A stretch of 64,000 nt of DNA from Amycolatopsis orientalis DSM 40040 = KCTC 9412 (lineage in GTDB: Bacteria > Actinomycetota > Actinomycetes > Mycobacteriales > Pseudonocardiaceae): assembly GCF_000478275.1 (NCBI RefSeq), contig NZ_ASJB01000004.1:1-64000 (forward strand). The letters are read 5' to 3'. A program made the position numbers and the translations under genes. The notes beneath the pieces were generated by a model that saw nothing but the letters and a program-made list of their open reading frames with translations, had not been told where the DNA came from and ran no database searches. Position 1 is the stretch's first letter; each line of letters opens with the position of its first letter. This document shows positions 1 through 9,275 of the stretch, piece after piece.

Positions 1-58
1 GCACTCGGCGGCCAACCACCCACCAGCCGACTGCAACCAACCTAATGGCCAAATACAC

Positions 59-853
59 CTAGCGGCCGCCGAGCCTCGGCAGGGTCAGCGTGGTCACCGC
101 CGTCATCACCCAGCCGACCAGGTCGCCGAGCGGGATGGTGGACAGCTTCTCGGGCCACTCCTCGGCCAGCGCCTGCAGGACGAGGTGGCCGTCGTGTGCT
201 TCGACCGCGGTGAGCCGGATCCCCCTCGGCAGTTCCGGCAGGGGGAGCACGATCGGCTTGAGCCGCGCGGGCGGGCCGAATCGTCGTCGTCCGATGTGGA
301 CGGACATCGGCCGGAGGACGACGGAGTCACCCTCTACAGTGGACTCCAGAGCGAGATGGCCCCAGCGGGGGCGTTTCTCCCAGCGGATATGGAAGTGGCC
401 GTCGTCGCCGGGGGTCACGATGATGCCCGGCCGGGCTTCGGCGACGCGCTCCCGCAGGACCTCCGGGGAGACCCGGATCGCCATCCGCACCTGCTCGGGG
501 ATGGCCGCCGGGGAGGGGAGGGAGCGGAGCCGGACGTTCGACGCCAGCACGGTGATGCGTTCCAGTGGGGTCTCCGGCCAGTCGACGTCCTCCACCACGA
601 TGCGGACGTCGCCGACCCGGCCGGTCGCGGCGAGGCTGAGGCTGTCGGCCTGGTAGTCGAGTTCGGTCAGGGTGAGCCCGACGTCGTGCCCGTCCACCTT
701 GGTCGTCAGCCGTCGCCCCACCAGCTGTTCGGTCACGGTCTTCAGCACCGCGGCCGGGGTCACGGGCACGTTCGGCAGCAGCGCCCGTCCGGCGGCGGCC
801 AGTCCGAACAGCTCGGGAAGGGGGTTCAGATCGAACCGTCTGCCTTCGCTCAT
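59..853 (-). CDS. LmeA/DUF2993-family lipid-binding protein
   Basis: The 264-residue product has the look of the DUF2993/LmeA family: alternating hydrophobic beta-strand segments throughout and no catalytic motif. Mycobacterial LmeA is a periplasmic phosphoinositide-binding protein needed for lipomannan elongation. Here no clear signal peptide is visible; the protein starts MSEGRRFDLNPLPELFG, so a cytoplasmic or peripheral location is possible. The ATG start is the first one after the gap to the next gene. Family assignment rests on overall pattern, so an envelope lipid-binding role is inference. Confidence 0.6.
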   Translation of the reverse strand: MSEGRRFDLNPLPELFGLAAAGRALLPNVPVTPAAVLKTVTEQLVGRRLTTKVDGHDVGLTLTELDYQADSLSLAATGRVGDVRIVVEDVDWPETPLERITVLASNVRLRSLPSPAAIPEQVRMAIRVSPEVLRERVAEARPGIIVTPGDDGHFHIRWEKRPRWGHLALESTVEGDSVVLRPMSVHIGRRRFGPPARLKPIVLPLPELPRGIRLTAVEAHDGHLVLQALAEEWPEKLSTIPLGDLVGWVMTAVTTLTLPRLGGR

Positions 854-898
854 CCGTCCAGTGTCGCCGAACGGGACGCCGGTCGCCGCCGCAGGGGG

Positions 899-1192
899 TC
901 AGCGGGCCGCGAAACGGGCGATGACACCCGCCAGGATCACCCAGAACGCCGCGGCCAGACCGTAGTCGAGGATGACCGCGAGATTCGGGTCACTCACCGG
1001 GAAGAGACCCGGCCAGAACAACGCCAGCGGCCGGGCCAGTGCCTGGATGAAAATGAAGAAACCGTTGCCCGCGTTGGCACCTGCGAGCACCATGACCATG
1101 TACAGCAGTTCGATGAAAGCGAACAACGCGCCGATACCGGTGATGACCCGCACGGCCGTGTTGCTTCTGCTGGTGGTTCGCCATCTGGACAT
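899..1192 (-). CDS. Small integral membrane protein
   Basis: The 97-residue protein has a basic N-terminus (MSRWRTTSRSN) followed by about three hydrophobic helices, at roughly residues 12-38, 45-60 and 70-94. This resembles the small YggT-like or hypothetical membrane proteins of actinobacteria. It lies 45 bp upstream of the LmeA-like gene on the same strand and may be co-transcribed with it. No functional motif is recognised. Confidence 0.65.
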   Translation of the reverse strand: MSRWRTTSRSNTAVRVITGIGALFAFIELLYMVMVLAGANAGNGFFIFIQALARPLALFWPGLFPVSDPNLAVILDYGLAAAFWVILAGVIARFAAR

Positions 1193-1306
1193 GCCTGAAA
1201 AGTTCCCGGATTCCGCGATGACAAACGTTTCAGCGGCCAGGTTGCGCCGATTGGCCGTACCCTGTCCACTCCCCGGAGGCGGCTCGTGACGGAGCGCTCG
1301 CTGTTT

Positions 1307-1329
1307 TGATATCGATTATCATCTTCATT
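1307..1329 (+). promoter_or_regulatory. Zur-like operator over a leaderless promoter
   Basis: Positions 1307-1321 read TGATATCGATTATCA, with perfect TGATA/TATCA outer arms. The right half GATTATCA matches actinobacterial Zur boxes, and 13 of 15 positions fit TGATAATGATTATCA. A -10-like TATCAT at 1317-1322 overlaps it and predicts transcription starting at about the ATG at 1330. No Shine-Dalgarno is seen, so the methyltransferase mRNA is probably leaderless. A Fur-family regulator bound here would block RNA polymerase. Confidence 0.55.
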
Positions 1330-2043
1330 ATGACTGTCGACCACTGGAGTGATGGCTGGGAACGCCTCATGGCGCGGTATCAGCCGGGACGCGCGGGGGC
1401 GATCGAGCGGCTGCTCGACCTGGTCGAGACCCGATGTGCGGGTCCGGCCCCGCGGGTTCTGGACGTCGGAGGCGGGACGGGCACGCTCTGTGCCCGCCTG
1501 CTCGAACGTCTGCCCCGGGCGGAGCCCACCCTGCTCGATCTCGACCCGGTGATGCTGACGATCGCGGCGTCGGCCCTGCCGTCCTCGGTCGAGGTGGTCC
1601 GGGCGGACCTGCGTGATCCGGGCTGGCACGAGCGGCTGCCGCGAACCGGTTACGACGCCGTGCTGGCGGTCATGGCGCTGCATTACCTGCCGCCCGGCCG
1701 GCTGACCGAGCTGTACGCCGAACTCGCCGGGCTCGTCCGGCCCGGTGGTCTGCTGGCCACTGTGGACGACATGCCGGACGCCGCGGCGTCCGGAACGCGT
1801 CCCGTGGTGCTGGACGACGGTGAAGTCTCCTGGGCCGGGTGGTGGGAACAGGTCGCGGAGGATCCGACCCTCGGACCGGCCGCCGCGGAACGGGCCCGGC
1901 TGTTCGCCGGTTCGCCGTCGGCCGAATGGCATCCCCCGGCCGCCTGGCACCTGCGGGCGTTGGGTGCCGGGCCGTTCGACGACATCGGCGTGGCCTGGCG
2001 TGACGGTGACCAGGCCGCCGTGGTGGCCTTCAAATCCCGCTGA
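1330..2043 (+). CDS. Class I SAM-dependent methyltransferase
   Basis: The protein has 237 residues from ATG 1330. A TTG eight codons upstream is open but would place coding sequence inside the operator. Motif I is VLDVGGGTGTLCARLL, followed by an acidic LDLDPVML motif II and the DAVLAVMALHYLP region typical of Rossmann-fold methyltransferases. The substrate cannot be told from sequence. It stands alone, with neighbours on the opposite strand. The Zur-like palindrome just upstream suggests zinc-limitation control, which is inference. Confidence 0.8.
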   Translation: MTVDHWSDGWERLMARYQPGRAGAIERLLDLVETRCAGPAPRVLDVGGGTGTLCARLLERLPRAEPTLLDLDPVMLTIAASALPSSVEVVRADLRDPGWHERLPRTGYDAVLAVMALHYLPPGRLTELYAELAGLVRPGGLLATVDDMPDAAASGTRPVVLDDGEVSWAGWWEQVAEDPTLGPAAAERARLFAGSPSAEWHPPAAWHLRALGAGPFDDIGVAWRDGDQAAVVAFKSR

Positions 2044-2098
2044 CCGGCGCGGTGCTCGCGCGCGGGACGACGCGGCCGCGTATCCGGCGGCTGCTCGG

Positions 2099-2689
2099 CT
2101 AGTCGCCGAGCGGGGCCCCTCGCCACTGCCAGCCCGCGCGGGACGGCCGTCCGGGCAGGTCGATGCGGTCCGTCGCCCACAACAACGCGATCCAGGAATC
2201 GACGTCGGCGGTGTCCACCTCCGGGAACATCCGCGCGAGCACGCGGGAACAGACCTCGCGAGGCGGGTCGAGGGTGACGCCGAGTCCCCTGGCCATGTCC
2301 TCGCCGTGGACCAGGGCCTCGACACAGCCCATTCCGGCGAAGCCTTCGAGGTCGGCGTGGCCGCTTGGGTGGTACGCGCGGACGTCCGGGGCCGCCGTCC
2401 GCAGCACAGCGCCCAGGATGCCGCCGCCGACGGTGATGAACTCCAGCAGTTCCGAGGGCGTCGCGGCGCTGTCGGCGACGGCTTCGAAGCGGACGAACCG
2501 CGGCGTCGACGGCCGGGCGAGCACCAGTCCGGCGTAGGAGATGAGACAGTCGCCGAGGTGCTCGGCCGTCCGCCAGGCGTTCAGTTCGCCGGTGCCCGGC
2601 GCGGCAGGCCAGTCACCGTCCGACGCCCGGCGAAGTCCGTCGACCACACTCTCGATCGCCGCGTCGAGATCGTCGGGCGTGACTGTCAT
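2099..2689 (-). CDS. DinB/MDMPI-family (mycothiol-dependent-type) protein
   Basis: The 196-residue protein resembles the maleylpyruvate isomerase N-terminal / TIGR03086-like DinB superfamily. Helical segments carry possible metal ligands in TAEHLGDCL (about residue 50) and VEALVHGEDMARGL (about residue 130). These proteins usually bind a divalent metal and often act in mycothiol-dependent chemistry. It starts 7 bp after the stop of the M28 peptidase gene on the same strand, so the two probably form an operon. Its reaction is unknown. Confidence 0.65.
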   Translation of the reverse strand: MTVTPDDLDAAIESVVDGLRRASDGDWPAAPGTGELNAWRTAEHLGDCLISYAGLVLARPSTPRFVRFEAVADSAATPSELLEFITVGGGILGAVLRTAAPDVRAYHPSGHADLEGFAGMGCVEALVHGEDMARGLGVTLDPPREVCSRVLARMFPEVDTADVDSWIALLWATDRIDLPGRPSRAGWQWRGAPLGD

Positions 2690-2696
2690 CAGGGCA

Positions 2697-4106
2697 TCAG
2701 CTCAAGGGTGTCGGGAAAGCCACCGGACCGCGGCGGCCGTTCTTCCCGACCGCGCGCACACCGAAGAACACGTTGTCCTTCGACAGATCCACCCTAGCCT
2801 CCGTCCGGTCACCGACCGCGATCACGTGGGTCCATTCGGCCGCCGTCGTCTCCCGCCAGACGACCTCGTAGCCGCCGAGATCCGGGTCGGTTCCGCGCCG
2901 CCACACCAGATCCGTGTCGTTCGTCAACCGGTTCGTGCGGATCCGGACGTCCTCCGGGGCGCCGGGCGCGGTCGCCAGCGACCACAGCGTGGCGGCGTTC
3001 ACCCGCGCGACCCTGGCGATGAACGGGAAGTCGCAGAACTCCGGCAGGTCACCGAACTGCTTGCCGTTCTCCACCCGGACGTCCTGGTGCTGATGCGCGT
3101 AGTCCTCGTGTGGTTCGGTGAAGCGTGCGGCGGGATATCCCTGTTCCAGGAACGGGATGTGGTCGCCGCCGCGGAGGTAGCGGTCACGCCGGTAGACCAC
3201 CCGTACGGACATCCCGGTCGCGTCGTTCTCCGCGACCGACCGCACGAACCGGGCCAGCTGGCGCGACGGCGAATCGTTCTCGCCGCCGACCGCGCGCCGG
3301 ATGTCGGCCTGTGCCGGGGTTTCCGACGTCGGCACGCCCTCGGCGAACAACCGGATCGTCTGCGGATCCCGCGTCCCGTCGTCCGCCCGGCTCGAACCGA
3401 CGATGTCGTTGGTGAACATCGCCCGCACGTCCGTCCCCGCCGCCTTGTACTGCGTCGCCAGATGCCGCGCGCCGAACAGGCCCTGCTCCTCGCCCGCGAC
3501 CGCGGCGAACACGATGGTCGCGGCCGGGCGGCGCGTGGCGAGCACGCGGGCGAGTTCCATCGCGACGGCTACCCCGGACGCGTCGTCGTCGGCCCCCGGC
3601 GCGTCCTTGGTCGCGTCGAGCGGATCCGAACACCGCGAGTCGTAGTGCCCCGAAACGACGTGAACGCGTTCGGGCGTGGTGGATCCGCGCAGGGTGGCGA
3701 CGACGTTGGTGATCGTGGTGGCCACCGGGATCCGCGGCGGGGCGGGCGGCTGGAGGTACGACTGCAATTCGACCGTCATCCGGCCGTCCGACTTCGCGGC
3801 GGATTTCTCCATTTCCGCGAAGATCCAGTCGCGCGCGGCGCCGATTCCGCGGACCGGATCGGTCTGTGAGGACAACGTGTGCCGTGTCCCGAAGGCGGCG
3901 AGCCTGCGCACCGTGGCCTCGATACGGTGTTCGTCGATCTCCCGCAGGATCGCGCGCAGTTCCGGGTCGGGCCGTTGCGGCCGGACCGCTCCGCCGGGCC
4001 CGCGATCACCCGGTTCTTCGGCACCGGCCGGGACCCCGGTGAGGGCGACCGCCGACAACGCGGCGGACGTGGACAGGAACACTCGTCTGGACCTCTCCTC
4101 AGCCAT
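2697..4106 (-). CDS. Secreted M28-family zinc aminopeptidase
   Basis: The 469-residue protein has a twin-arginine-type signal ([20 protein letters not shown]), so it is exported. The M28 di-zinc site is visible: H154 and D156 in SGHYDS, D173 in GADDDASG, and E206-E207 in [14 protein letters not shown]-terminal fibronectin-III-like segment (about residues 380-465, [14 protein letters not shown] onward) follows the catalytic domain. This layout fits actinomycete extracellular aminopeptidases that release N-terminal residues from peptides. The MDMPI-like gene follows 7 bp downstream. Confidence 0.85.
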   Translation of the reverse strand: MAEERSRRVFLSTSAALSAVALTGVPAGAEEPGDRGPGGAVRPQRPDPELRAILREIDEHRIEATVRRLAAFGTRHTLSSQTDPVRGIGAARDWIFAEMEKSAAKSDGRMTVELQSYLQPPAPPRIPVATTITNVVATLRGSTTPERVHVVSGHYDSRCSDPLDATKDAPGADDDASGVAVAMELARVLATRRPAATIVFAAVAGEEQGLFGARHLATQYKAAGTDVRAMFTNDIVGSSRADDGTRDPQTIRLFAEGVPTSETPAQADIRRAVGGENDSPSRQLARFVRSVAENDATGMSVRVVYRRDRYLRGGDHIPFLEQGYPAARFTEPHEDYAHQHQDVRVENGKQFGDLPEFCDFPFIARVARVNAATLWSLATAPGAPEDVRIRTNRLTNDTDLVWRRGTDPDLGGYEVVWRETTAAEWTHVIAVGDRTEARVDLSKDNVFFGVRAVGKNGRRGPVAFPTPLS

Positions 4107-4191
4107 CCTTTGTTCCTACGCGCCCCTCGATCGGGCGTCTACCCGCGAAAAGGATGAGCGCGGCGGGTGGCGGATGGGGGAGGATCGACGG

Positions 4192-5397
4192 GTGATCTTC
4201 GCGAAAAAGAAGTCAGTGGCCGAGGCGCTCCAGGAAACGATGGAGAGCCGGGGGCTCGCCATCGACGTACTCGCCGAGGCGCTCGTCCGCGTCGACAAAT
4301 CCGGCGACGCCGCCGAAATCGCGGCCGCCTTCGCGCTGATCACCGAGACCCCGGCGATCGTCTCCCTGATCGACGACTACTGCCGCCCGGCGTATTGGAC
4401 GTCGCGCCACTATCCGCGCGTCTTGAACGAAATCGCCGACATGCTGAAGACGGGGAAAACGGGACCGCTCGCGACGGTGATCGCCGCTTCGCACGGTGAC
4501 GGCCGTGTCCGGGAGCTGGCGGTCAGAAGGCTGCTGAAGGATCCGCGTCCGGAGCAGTTGCCGTTTCTGTTGCTGCGCATGACCGACTGGGCCGCGCCGG
4601 TCCGCGACCTCGCCAGGGCGGGCGTGATCACCCTGCTGCACGAGCGGACGGCGACGTTCCTGGTGGTGGCGGCCGAAACGATGCTGCACCTCCGGCGGCG
4701 GCAGCGCGGGGAGTTCGGCGTGAAGCAGTTGTACGCGGCCGCCTACGACGCTCCGGACGACGTGCTCGGCAAACTGAGCCGCTCGGTGAGCCCCGCGGCG
4801 CAGAGGTTCCTGTTCGAGGTGCGGACCCGGCGTGGCGACTTCACACTCGACGACCTGGTCCGGCTGGCCCTGCGGAACATCGACAAGAGCATCCGTGCGC
4901 GCGCCGGCGACGCCGCGGCCCGCGACGCCGTGTGGACCGGCCGCGTCGACGTCCTGCGCAAACTGGCCGCGTGCCGTCACGACGAGGTCCGGATCAGCGC
5001 GCTGACCGGGCTCTCACGGCTCGGCCACCTCGACGAGATCGTCGCGCTGCTGGACGACCGGTCGACCCTGATCCGCGCCCTCGCCCGGGACGCCGCCCGG
5101 CGCACCGGGGTGGACGCCGCCGCCCGGTATCGGGCGATCGTCGCCGCTCCGGCGGAGAGGCCTTCGATGGGCGCGATCGCGGGGCTCGCCGAATCGGGGC
5201 GTGCCGAGGACGGGCCGCTGTTGTATCCGTTGCTGCGGCATCCGCTGGCCAAGGTGCGGGCGTACGCCGTCGGGGCGCTGCGGATCCTCGACGCGGTGCC
5301 GGTCGATTTGGTGAGGCCGATGGTCGACGATCCTTCGAGGCGGGTCGTCCGGGCGGCTTTGAAGGCTTTGCAGACGCGAGATTCCGCGACGAGGTGA
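4192..5397 (+). CDS. HEAT-repeat protein
   Basis: I chose GTG 4192 because GGGAGG lies 8 nt upstream at about 4178-4183; ATG 4174 in the same frame would bury that site. The product is about 401 residues of helical repeats. Typical HEAT-like units are DGRVRELAVRRLLKD, DEVRISALTGLSRLGH, HPLAKVRAYAVGALRIL and SRRVVRAALKALQ. No enzyme motif or membrane segment is seen, so it is probably a cytosolic protein-protein scaffold. It converges on the LuxR gene, with a palindrome between the stops. Confidence 0.7.
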   Translation: MIFAKKKSVAEALQETMESRGLAIDVLAEALVRVDKSGDAAEIAAAFALITETPAIVSLIDDYCRPAYWTSRHYPRVLNEIADMLKTGKTGPLATVIAASHGDGRVRELAVRRLLKDPRPEQLPFLLLRMTDWAAPVRDLARAGVITLLHERTATFLVVAAETMLHLRRRQRGEFGVKQLYAAAYDAPDDVLGKLSRSVSPAAQRFLFEVRTRRGDFTLDDLVRLALRNIDKSIRARAGDAAARDAVWTGRVDVLRKLAACRHDEVRISALTGLSRLGHLDEIVALLDDRSTLIRALARDAARRTGVDAAARYRAIVAAPAERPSMGAIAGLAESGRAEDGPLLYPLLRHPLAKVRAYAVGALRILDAVPVDLVRPMVDDPSRRVVRAALKALQTRDSATR

Positions 5398-5410
5398 TGG
5401 GTGTCTCCGG

Positions 5411-5438
5411 CCCCGCATTTAGTCGACTAAATGCGGGG
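5411..5438. terminator. 28-bp perfect palindrome between convergent genes
   Basis: The arms CCCCGCATTTAGTC and GACTAAATGCGGGG pair perfectly with no loop spacer. The site lies 13 bp after the HEAT gene stop and 50 bp from the convergent LuxR gene stop, so it can act as a bidirectional terminator. The TAGTCGACTA core recurs at 21273-21292. Confidence 0.6.
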
Positions 5439-5488
5439 GCGCGCCATCGAGGAAGACGCAGTTGGTCTGCTGAGTGTGGAAGGTGGGG

Positions 5489-7840
5489 TCAGGCGTCGCC
5501 GGAGGAGAGCAGGTCCCGCAGCATGGCCAGCAGCTCCCGCCGGTCCCCGGCACCGAGCTTCCCCCGGATCCGGGCCATATGGTGCTCCACCGTCTTGCCC
5601 GAAATGAACAGCTTGCTCCCGGCCTGCTTGTACGTCAGCCCGTCGACGACCAGCCGGGCGACCTCCAGCTCACGTTCGCTCAAGGCGCTCAGGCCGGTGG
5701 TCGCGGCCGGTTCCGGGGCGCGGCCTTGGAACTGCCGCGCCGCTTCGAGCAGCTGCACCATCGCCTTCCGGTCCGAGGTCCGGATCGCCGCCTGACCGGC
5801 CAGCCGCGACGCGTCCCAGCAGAGCCCGAGTTCGTGCAGTTCCGCCGCCGACGCGGTGATCGGCTCGGGATCGAAGGTCCCGGTCAGCACCGCGAGCCAG
5901 CCCGACGCGGCAGCGGCGAGGGCCGCCGGATATCGCCCGCAGGAGGCGAAATCGTTCAGCGCGGCCAGATGGTCCTCGGCCAGGGAATGATTTTCGACGG
6001 TGATGGCGGCGTGCAGCTCGTGCCAGCGCAGTGTCGCCGTCCACAGTGGAGGGTTGCCGAGATCGTCGAGCACCGTATGTGCTCGTTCCAGCTGGCCGGC
6101 CAGTTTGTCGCTCGCGCCTGCCCGCGCGGCCGCGATCGCGAGTTCGCCCAGCGGTAGCAAGGAAAAGAGGTCCGGCTGCTGCCGCATCGAAGCCTGATAC
6201 GCCCGGTCCCAGGAGCGTTGCAGACCGGGAAGGTCGCTCGCTCGTCGCGCCAAGCCCAGCTGAAGGGTGGCGGCGAAGAGTTCGTCGCGGGCTTCGAGAC
6301 CTTCCGGCGGCATCAGGGATTCGGCGGCGGTCTTGAAGTCGCCCCCGGTCATCGCGACCCAGCCGAGCAGCAGCCGGTGCCGTTTCGCGAGCAGGTCGCC
6401 GCCGATCCGCCCGTTCACCGCGCGGCTCAGCACCGACTCGGCCAGCGCGAGTTCGCCGGAATGCAGGCCCACCAACGCCGCGAGGGCCGCCGGACTGTCC
6501 GGCAGCGGCGCGGGCGCGCCCGCCGACTCCAGCATCGACGCCGCGCCGAGCAGGGCCGACAGCGTTTCGGCGCCGCAGCCGGAGACCGAGTCGGTGATCG
6601 CGCGGGCCGTCCGTGAGGCGGCGCCCGCGAACAGGGTCGGGACTTCGGGGGTTTCCAGCACACCACGGGCGGCTTCGAGTTTTCCGGTGCCCGTCAAGGC
6701 GATCGCGGCGAACGCCTTCGATCCGGCCCGGCCGGACCACTGATACAGCTCCGCGCTGTGCGCGAGTTCGCCACGGTGCGCCAGGACGGTCGCCGCCACT
6801 TCGGCGCCCGCGGCCCTGGCGTCCGTATCCGAGGTGCTGCCGAGCATGCCGTCGCCGAGCCGGAGAGCGGTGTCGAGATCCCCGGCCAGTGCCGCGGCGT
6901 GCGCCCAGCCGACGGTGAGCGCCGCGCCGCGCCCACCGGCCTCGGACGCGGCTTCGTAGAACCGCGCCGCGAGTTTCGTGTCGTCGGGCATCGCCTCGCG
7001 CGCGGCCGCCTCGAAGGCCGCCGCCGCGCTCGCGCCCGAACTTCCCGTCCCCAGCAGGGAACGGGCGAGATCCAGTACCGGAAGCCCGTCGCGCAGCTGG
7101 AGTTCCACCAGCCGTTGCAGCACGGTCAGCCGCCGCCCGGGGGATCCCCACGCGCGGACGGCTTCGGCGGCGATCGGCAGCAGCGCGTCGTCCTCGCCGA
7201 GCAGTCCGGTCGCCCTGGCACCGTCGAAGACCTCGGCCAAACCGTCGCGGTCGCGGTTGAGCAGGGCCGCCAGGAGATCCAGATTCCGGCCCGCCCCGGC
7301 CTCGGCCGCGATCAGGTAGCGGTGCACGTCGTCGTCGAGTTGTTCCAGCTCACCGCGGAAGTCCGCGAGCTGTCCGGTGACCGCGCGGAGCACGAGTCTC
7401 GGCACACCACCGGTTCTGGCGTGGACGGCTTCGGCCGTGGCCGCGTCGCCGCCGGCGTGCCGGACGAGCAGCCGGACCTCGTCGACGCCGAAAGCGCCCA
7501 GCGACACCGATCTGCCGAAAGAGTCGGTGAGCGCGCGCAGCGCTTTGGTCCGCGTCGTCGCTCTACAGGTCAGGACGACGGGCGCGGTCGTTTCCTCCGC
7601 CCGCCCCCGGAGTTTCGCGATCTCGTCGTCGTCGAGCTGGTCGGCGTCGTCGACCAGCAGGGCCTCGACCCCGGCACTCGCGTAGTGACGTCCGAGCAGG
7701 CCGAGCAGATGGGTCTTCCCGTGCCCGCCGGGGGCGACGACGGTGACCCGCACCGGAAGCTCCGGGGCGGCGGTCACCTCGTCGAGCAGACGCCGGGCAC
7801 CCGGATGGACGATGCCGGGCTTGTCGAGCAATGCGTTCAA
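5489..7840 (-). CDS. LuxR-family STAND ATPase regulator (IniR-like position)
   Basis: The 783-residue protein has an N-terminal P-loop (APGGHGKTHLLGLLG, K42) and a Walker-B-like LLVDDADQLDDDE, a long helical TPR-like middle rich in Ala and Leu, and a C-terminal LuxR HTH from about residue 720 (LSERELEVARLVVDGLTYKQ then SGKTVEHHMARIRGKLG). This is the STAND/LAL architecture. Its start overlaps the stop of the Hsp70-like gene (ATGA, 4 bp), so the two are translationally coupled. It sits one gene away from a divergent iniBAC-like operon, where mycobacteria carry the LuxR-type activator IniR. It is therefore the likely regulator of that operon, which is inference. Confidence 0.85.
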   Translation of the reverse strand: MNALLDKPGIVHPGARRLLDEVTAAPELPVRVTVVAPGGHGKTHLLGLLGRHYASAGVEALLVDDADQLDDDEIAKLRGRAEETTAPVVLTCRATTRTKALRALTDSFGRSVSLGAFGVDEVRLLVRHAGGDAATAEAVHARTGGVPRLVLRAVTGQLADFRGELEQLDDDVHRYLIAAEAGAGRNLDLLAALLNRDRDGLAEVFDGARATGLLGEDDALLPIAAEAVRAWGSPGRRLTVLQRLVELQLRDGLPVLDLARSLLGTGSSGASAAAAFEAAAREAMPDDTKLAARFYEAASEAGGRGAALTVGWAHAAALAGDLDTALRLGDGMLGSTSDTDARAAGAEVAATVLAHRGELAHSAELYQWSGRAGSKAFAAIALTGTGKLEAARGVLETPEVPTLFAGAASRTARAITDSVSGCGAETLSALLGAASMLESAGAPAPLPDSPAALAALVGLHSGELALAESVLSRAVNGRIGGDLLAKRHRLLLGWVAMTGGDFKTAAESLMPPEGLEARDELFAATLQLGLARRASDLPGLQRSWDRAYQASMRQQPDLFSLLPLGELAIAAARAGASDKLAGQLERAHTVLDDLGNPPLWTATLRWHELHAAITVENHSLAEDHLAALNDFASCGRYPAALAAAASGWLAVLTGTFDPEPITASAAELHELGLCWDASRLAGQAAIRTSDRKAMVQLLEAARQFQGRAPEPAATTGLSALSERELEVARLVVDGLTYKQAGSKLFISGKTVEHHMARIRGKLGAGDRRELLAMLRDLLSSGDA

Positions 7841-8979
7841 CAGCGACCTTCGGGGGATGTCGTGGCGGCGCCGGGGGCGGCCGGTGCGCAGGTGCTGGAG
7901 GCGGGCGGGGGTTGGTGGCCCTTGTCCGCGGTGGCTTCTCGGGTGGTCAGGGTGAGCAGCAGGGTGGTCGCGGCCAGCACCACGACCGCGGCTCCGGCGA
8001 CGAGGGGCTTGCGTCGGCTGAGCAGTTTCGCCGCCCCGGTGCGTTCTGGCAAGGGGAACGGGGTGATGTCCACCGGCGGCCGTTCGGGCCGTTCGGTGAG
8101 CTCTTCCGGCGCGTCGACCCGGGGCAACAGGGTGGTTTCCACGGTCGCGACGGCGTCGGATCGCGGGCCACCGGGTTGAGGAATGTCACGTCGTGCGGCG
8201 ATGTTGGCCGCGCCGGTCGCGATCGTGAGCACGGGGTCGCTCGAAGCGAAGAGGGGGCACGGCGTCCGGCCTGGCATCGGGGGAGCGTCGCCGGTGAGCA
8301 CGATCCCCGCCAGCGCCTGCGGCTGGACCCCGGCGCCGTGCGCGAGTTCGAAGACCTTGCCGACCGCCTCACCGGGGTCGACGCCTTCGACCGATTTGAC
8401 CGGCTGCCAGCCGCTGATCCCGGCGGCGGCGATCGTGACCACCGCGCCGTCCGGGCCGAATTCGCAGACACCGGCGGTGACGCCGCCCTGGGGGGCGAGG
8501 TACGCGTGCAGGGCGGCGATGGGCGCGGCGACCAGCGCGGCGCGAGGGAATCCGGCTTCGGCCAGTGCCCGGCGCAGCAGCTCGCGGCGGAACGAGCCCC
8601 AGCCCCCGGGATGGGTGAGCACGAGATGCCGCGGTTTCTCGCCGAACCGTTCGGCCGCCTGATCCACCGCGGCGTCCACGAGGACGGCGCTGAGGGATTC
8701 GGCCGGGAAGCGTTCGCCGCCGACGATGACCGGGACGTCGTCGCCGACCCGTTCGTGGAACCCGGTCAGCAGCCGGGCGGGCGCGGACCGGCCCGCGTCG
8801 AGGGCCGCGTCACCGGTGAGCAGGTAGCCGTCGTCGTCGAGGAACACCGCGGACGCCGCCGCCGGACCGTGCGCGCCGAGCCACAACGGCTCCGGCATGC
8901 CCCAGCCTTCGCCCTGGTCGGCGCAGGTGGCGGCGGTGGTGCGGGTCGAGGCGATATCGATGCCGAGGACGTAGGGCAA
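7837..8979 (-). CDS. Hsp70/actin-like ATPase with C-terminal membrane anchor
   Basis: The start is taken as TTG 8979, with AAGGAGG 7 nt upstream, giving about 380 residues. The N-terminus LPYVLGIDIASTRTTAA is the phosphate-1 loop of the Hsp70/actin ATPase fold. The segment PRHLVLTHPGGWGSFRRELL and FGPDGAVVTIAAAG match the later ATPase motifs. There is no substrate-binding domain. Instead one hydrophobic helix (about residues 330-350, VAGAAVVVLAATTLLL) is followed by a short Pro/Ala/Thr tail. It is probably a membrane-tethered sensor or chaperone-like ATPase working with the coupled LuxR regulator. Its role in an ini locus is inference. Confidence 0.75.
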   Translation of the reverse strand: MPYVLGIDIASTRTTAATCADQGEGWGMPEPLWLGAHGPAAASAVFLDDDGYLLTGDAALDAGRSAPARLLTGFHERVGDDVPVIVGGERFPAESLSAVLVDAAVDQAAERFGEKPRHLVLTHPGGWGSFRRELLRRALAEAGFPRAALVAAPIAALHAYLAPQGGVTAGVCEFGPDGAVVTIAAAGISGWQPVKSVEGVDPGEAVGKVFELAHGAGVQPQALAGIVLTGDAPPMPGRTPCPLFASSDPVLTIATGAANIAARRDIPQPGGPRSDAVATVETTLLPRVDAPEELTERPERPPVDITPFPLPERTGAAKLLSRRKPLVAGAAVVVLAATTLLLTLTTREATADKGHQPPPASSTCAPAAPGAATTSPEGRC

Positions 8980-9005
8980 CGAGCATCCTCCTTCGCTTGA
9001 CCAGC

Positions 9006-9135
9006 CCCTAAGGACCACTTAGGGCCGTTCACCCGTACGGCTTGACCCTTATGGGTGAGAGCTGGCATTAAACCCAACAGGGTGCGTCTCGGTTAAGCCC
9101 CTAACGCCCTAACGATGTCATACCGATCCCCTATT
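9006..9135. promoter_or_regulatory. Divergent ini control region with CCCTAA repeats
   Basis: Between the divergent Hsp70-like and IniB-like genes the hexamer CCCTAA recurs: CCCTAAG...CTTAGGG as an inverted repeat (9006-9024), a tandem CCCCTAACG-CCCTAACG (9098-9114) and a related CCCCTATT (9128-9135). An ACCC-TTAT-GGGT palindrome sits at 9045-9056. These are plausible operator elements for the LuxR regulator. The remaining leader up to 9275 holds a small CCCCG/CGGGG hairpin (9164-9178) and the ribosome site AGGAGA before ATG 9276. Confidence 0.4.
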
Positions 9136-9275
9136 GGCTGAGTGAGCGACGACCGGGAGTGATCCCCGATGTGCGGGGAGGCACCCCCTCACTAGCTTCG
9201 GTGACCTGCGATGAGCCGTGCCCTCCGGGCGCTGCGCTCGCTCCATCGACCTAGACCCCACAGGAGAGTCCTTTC

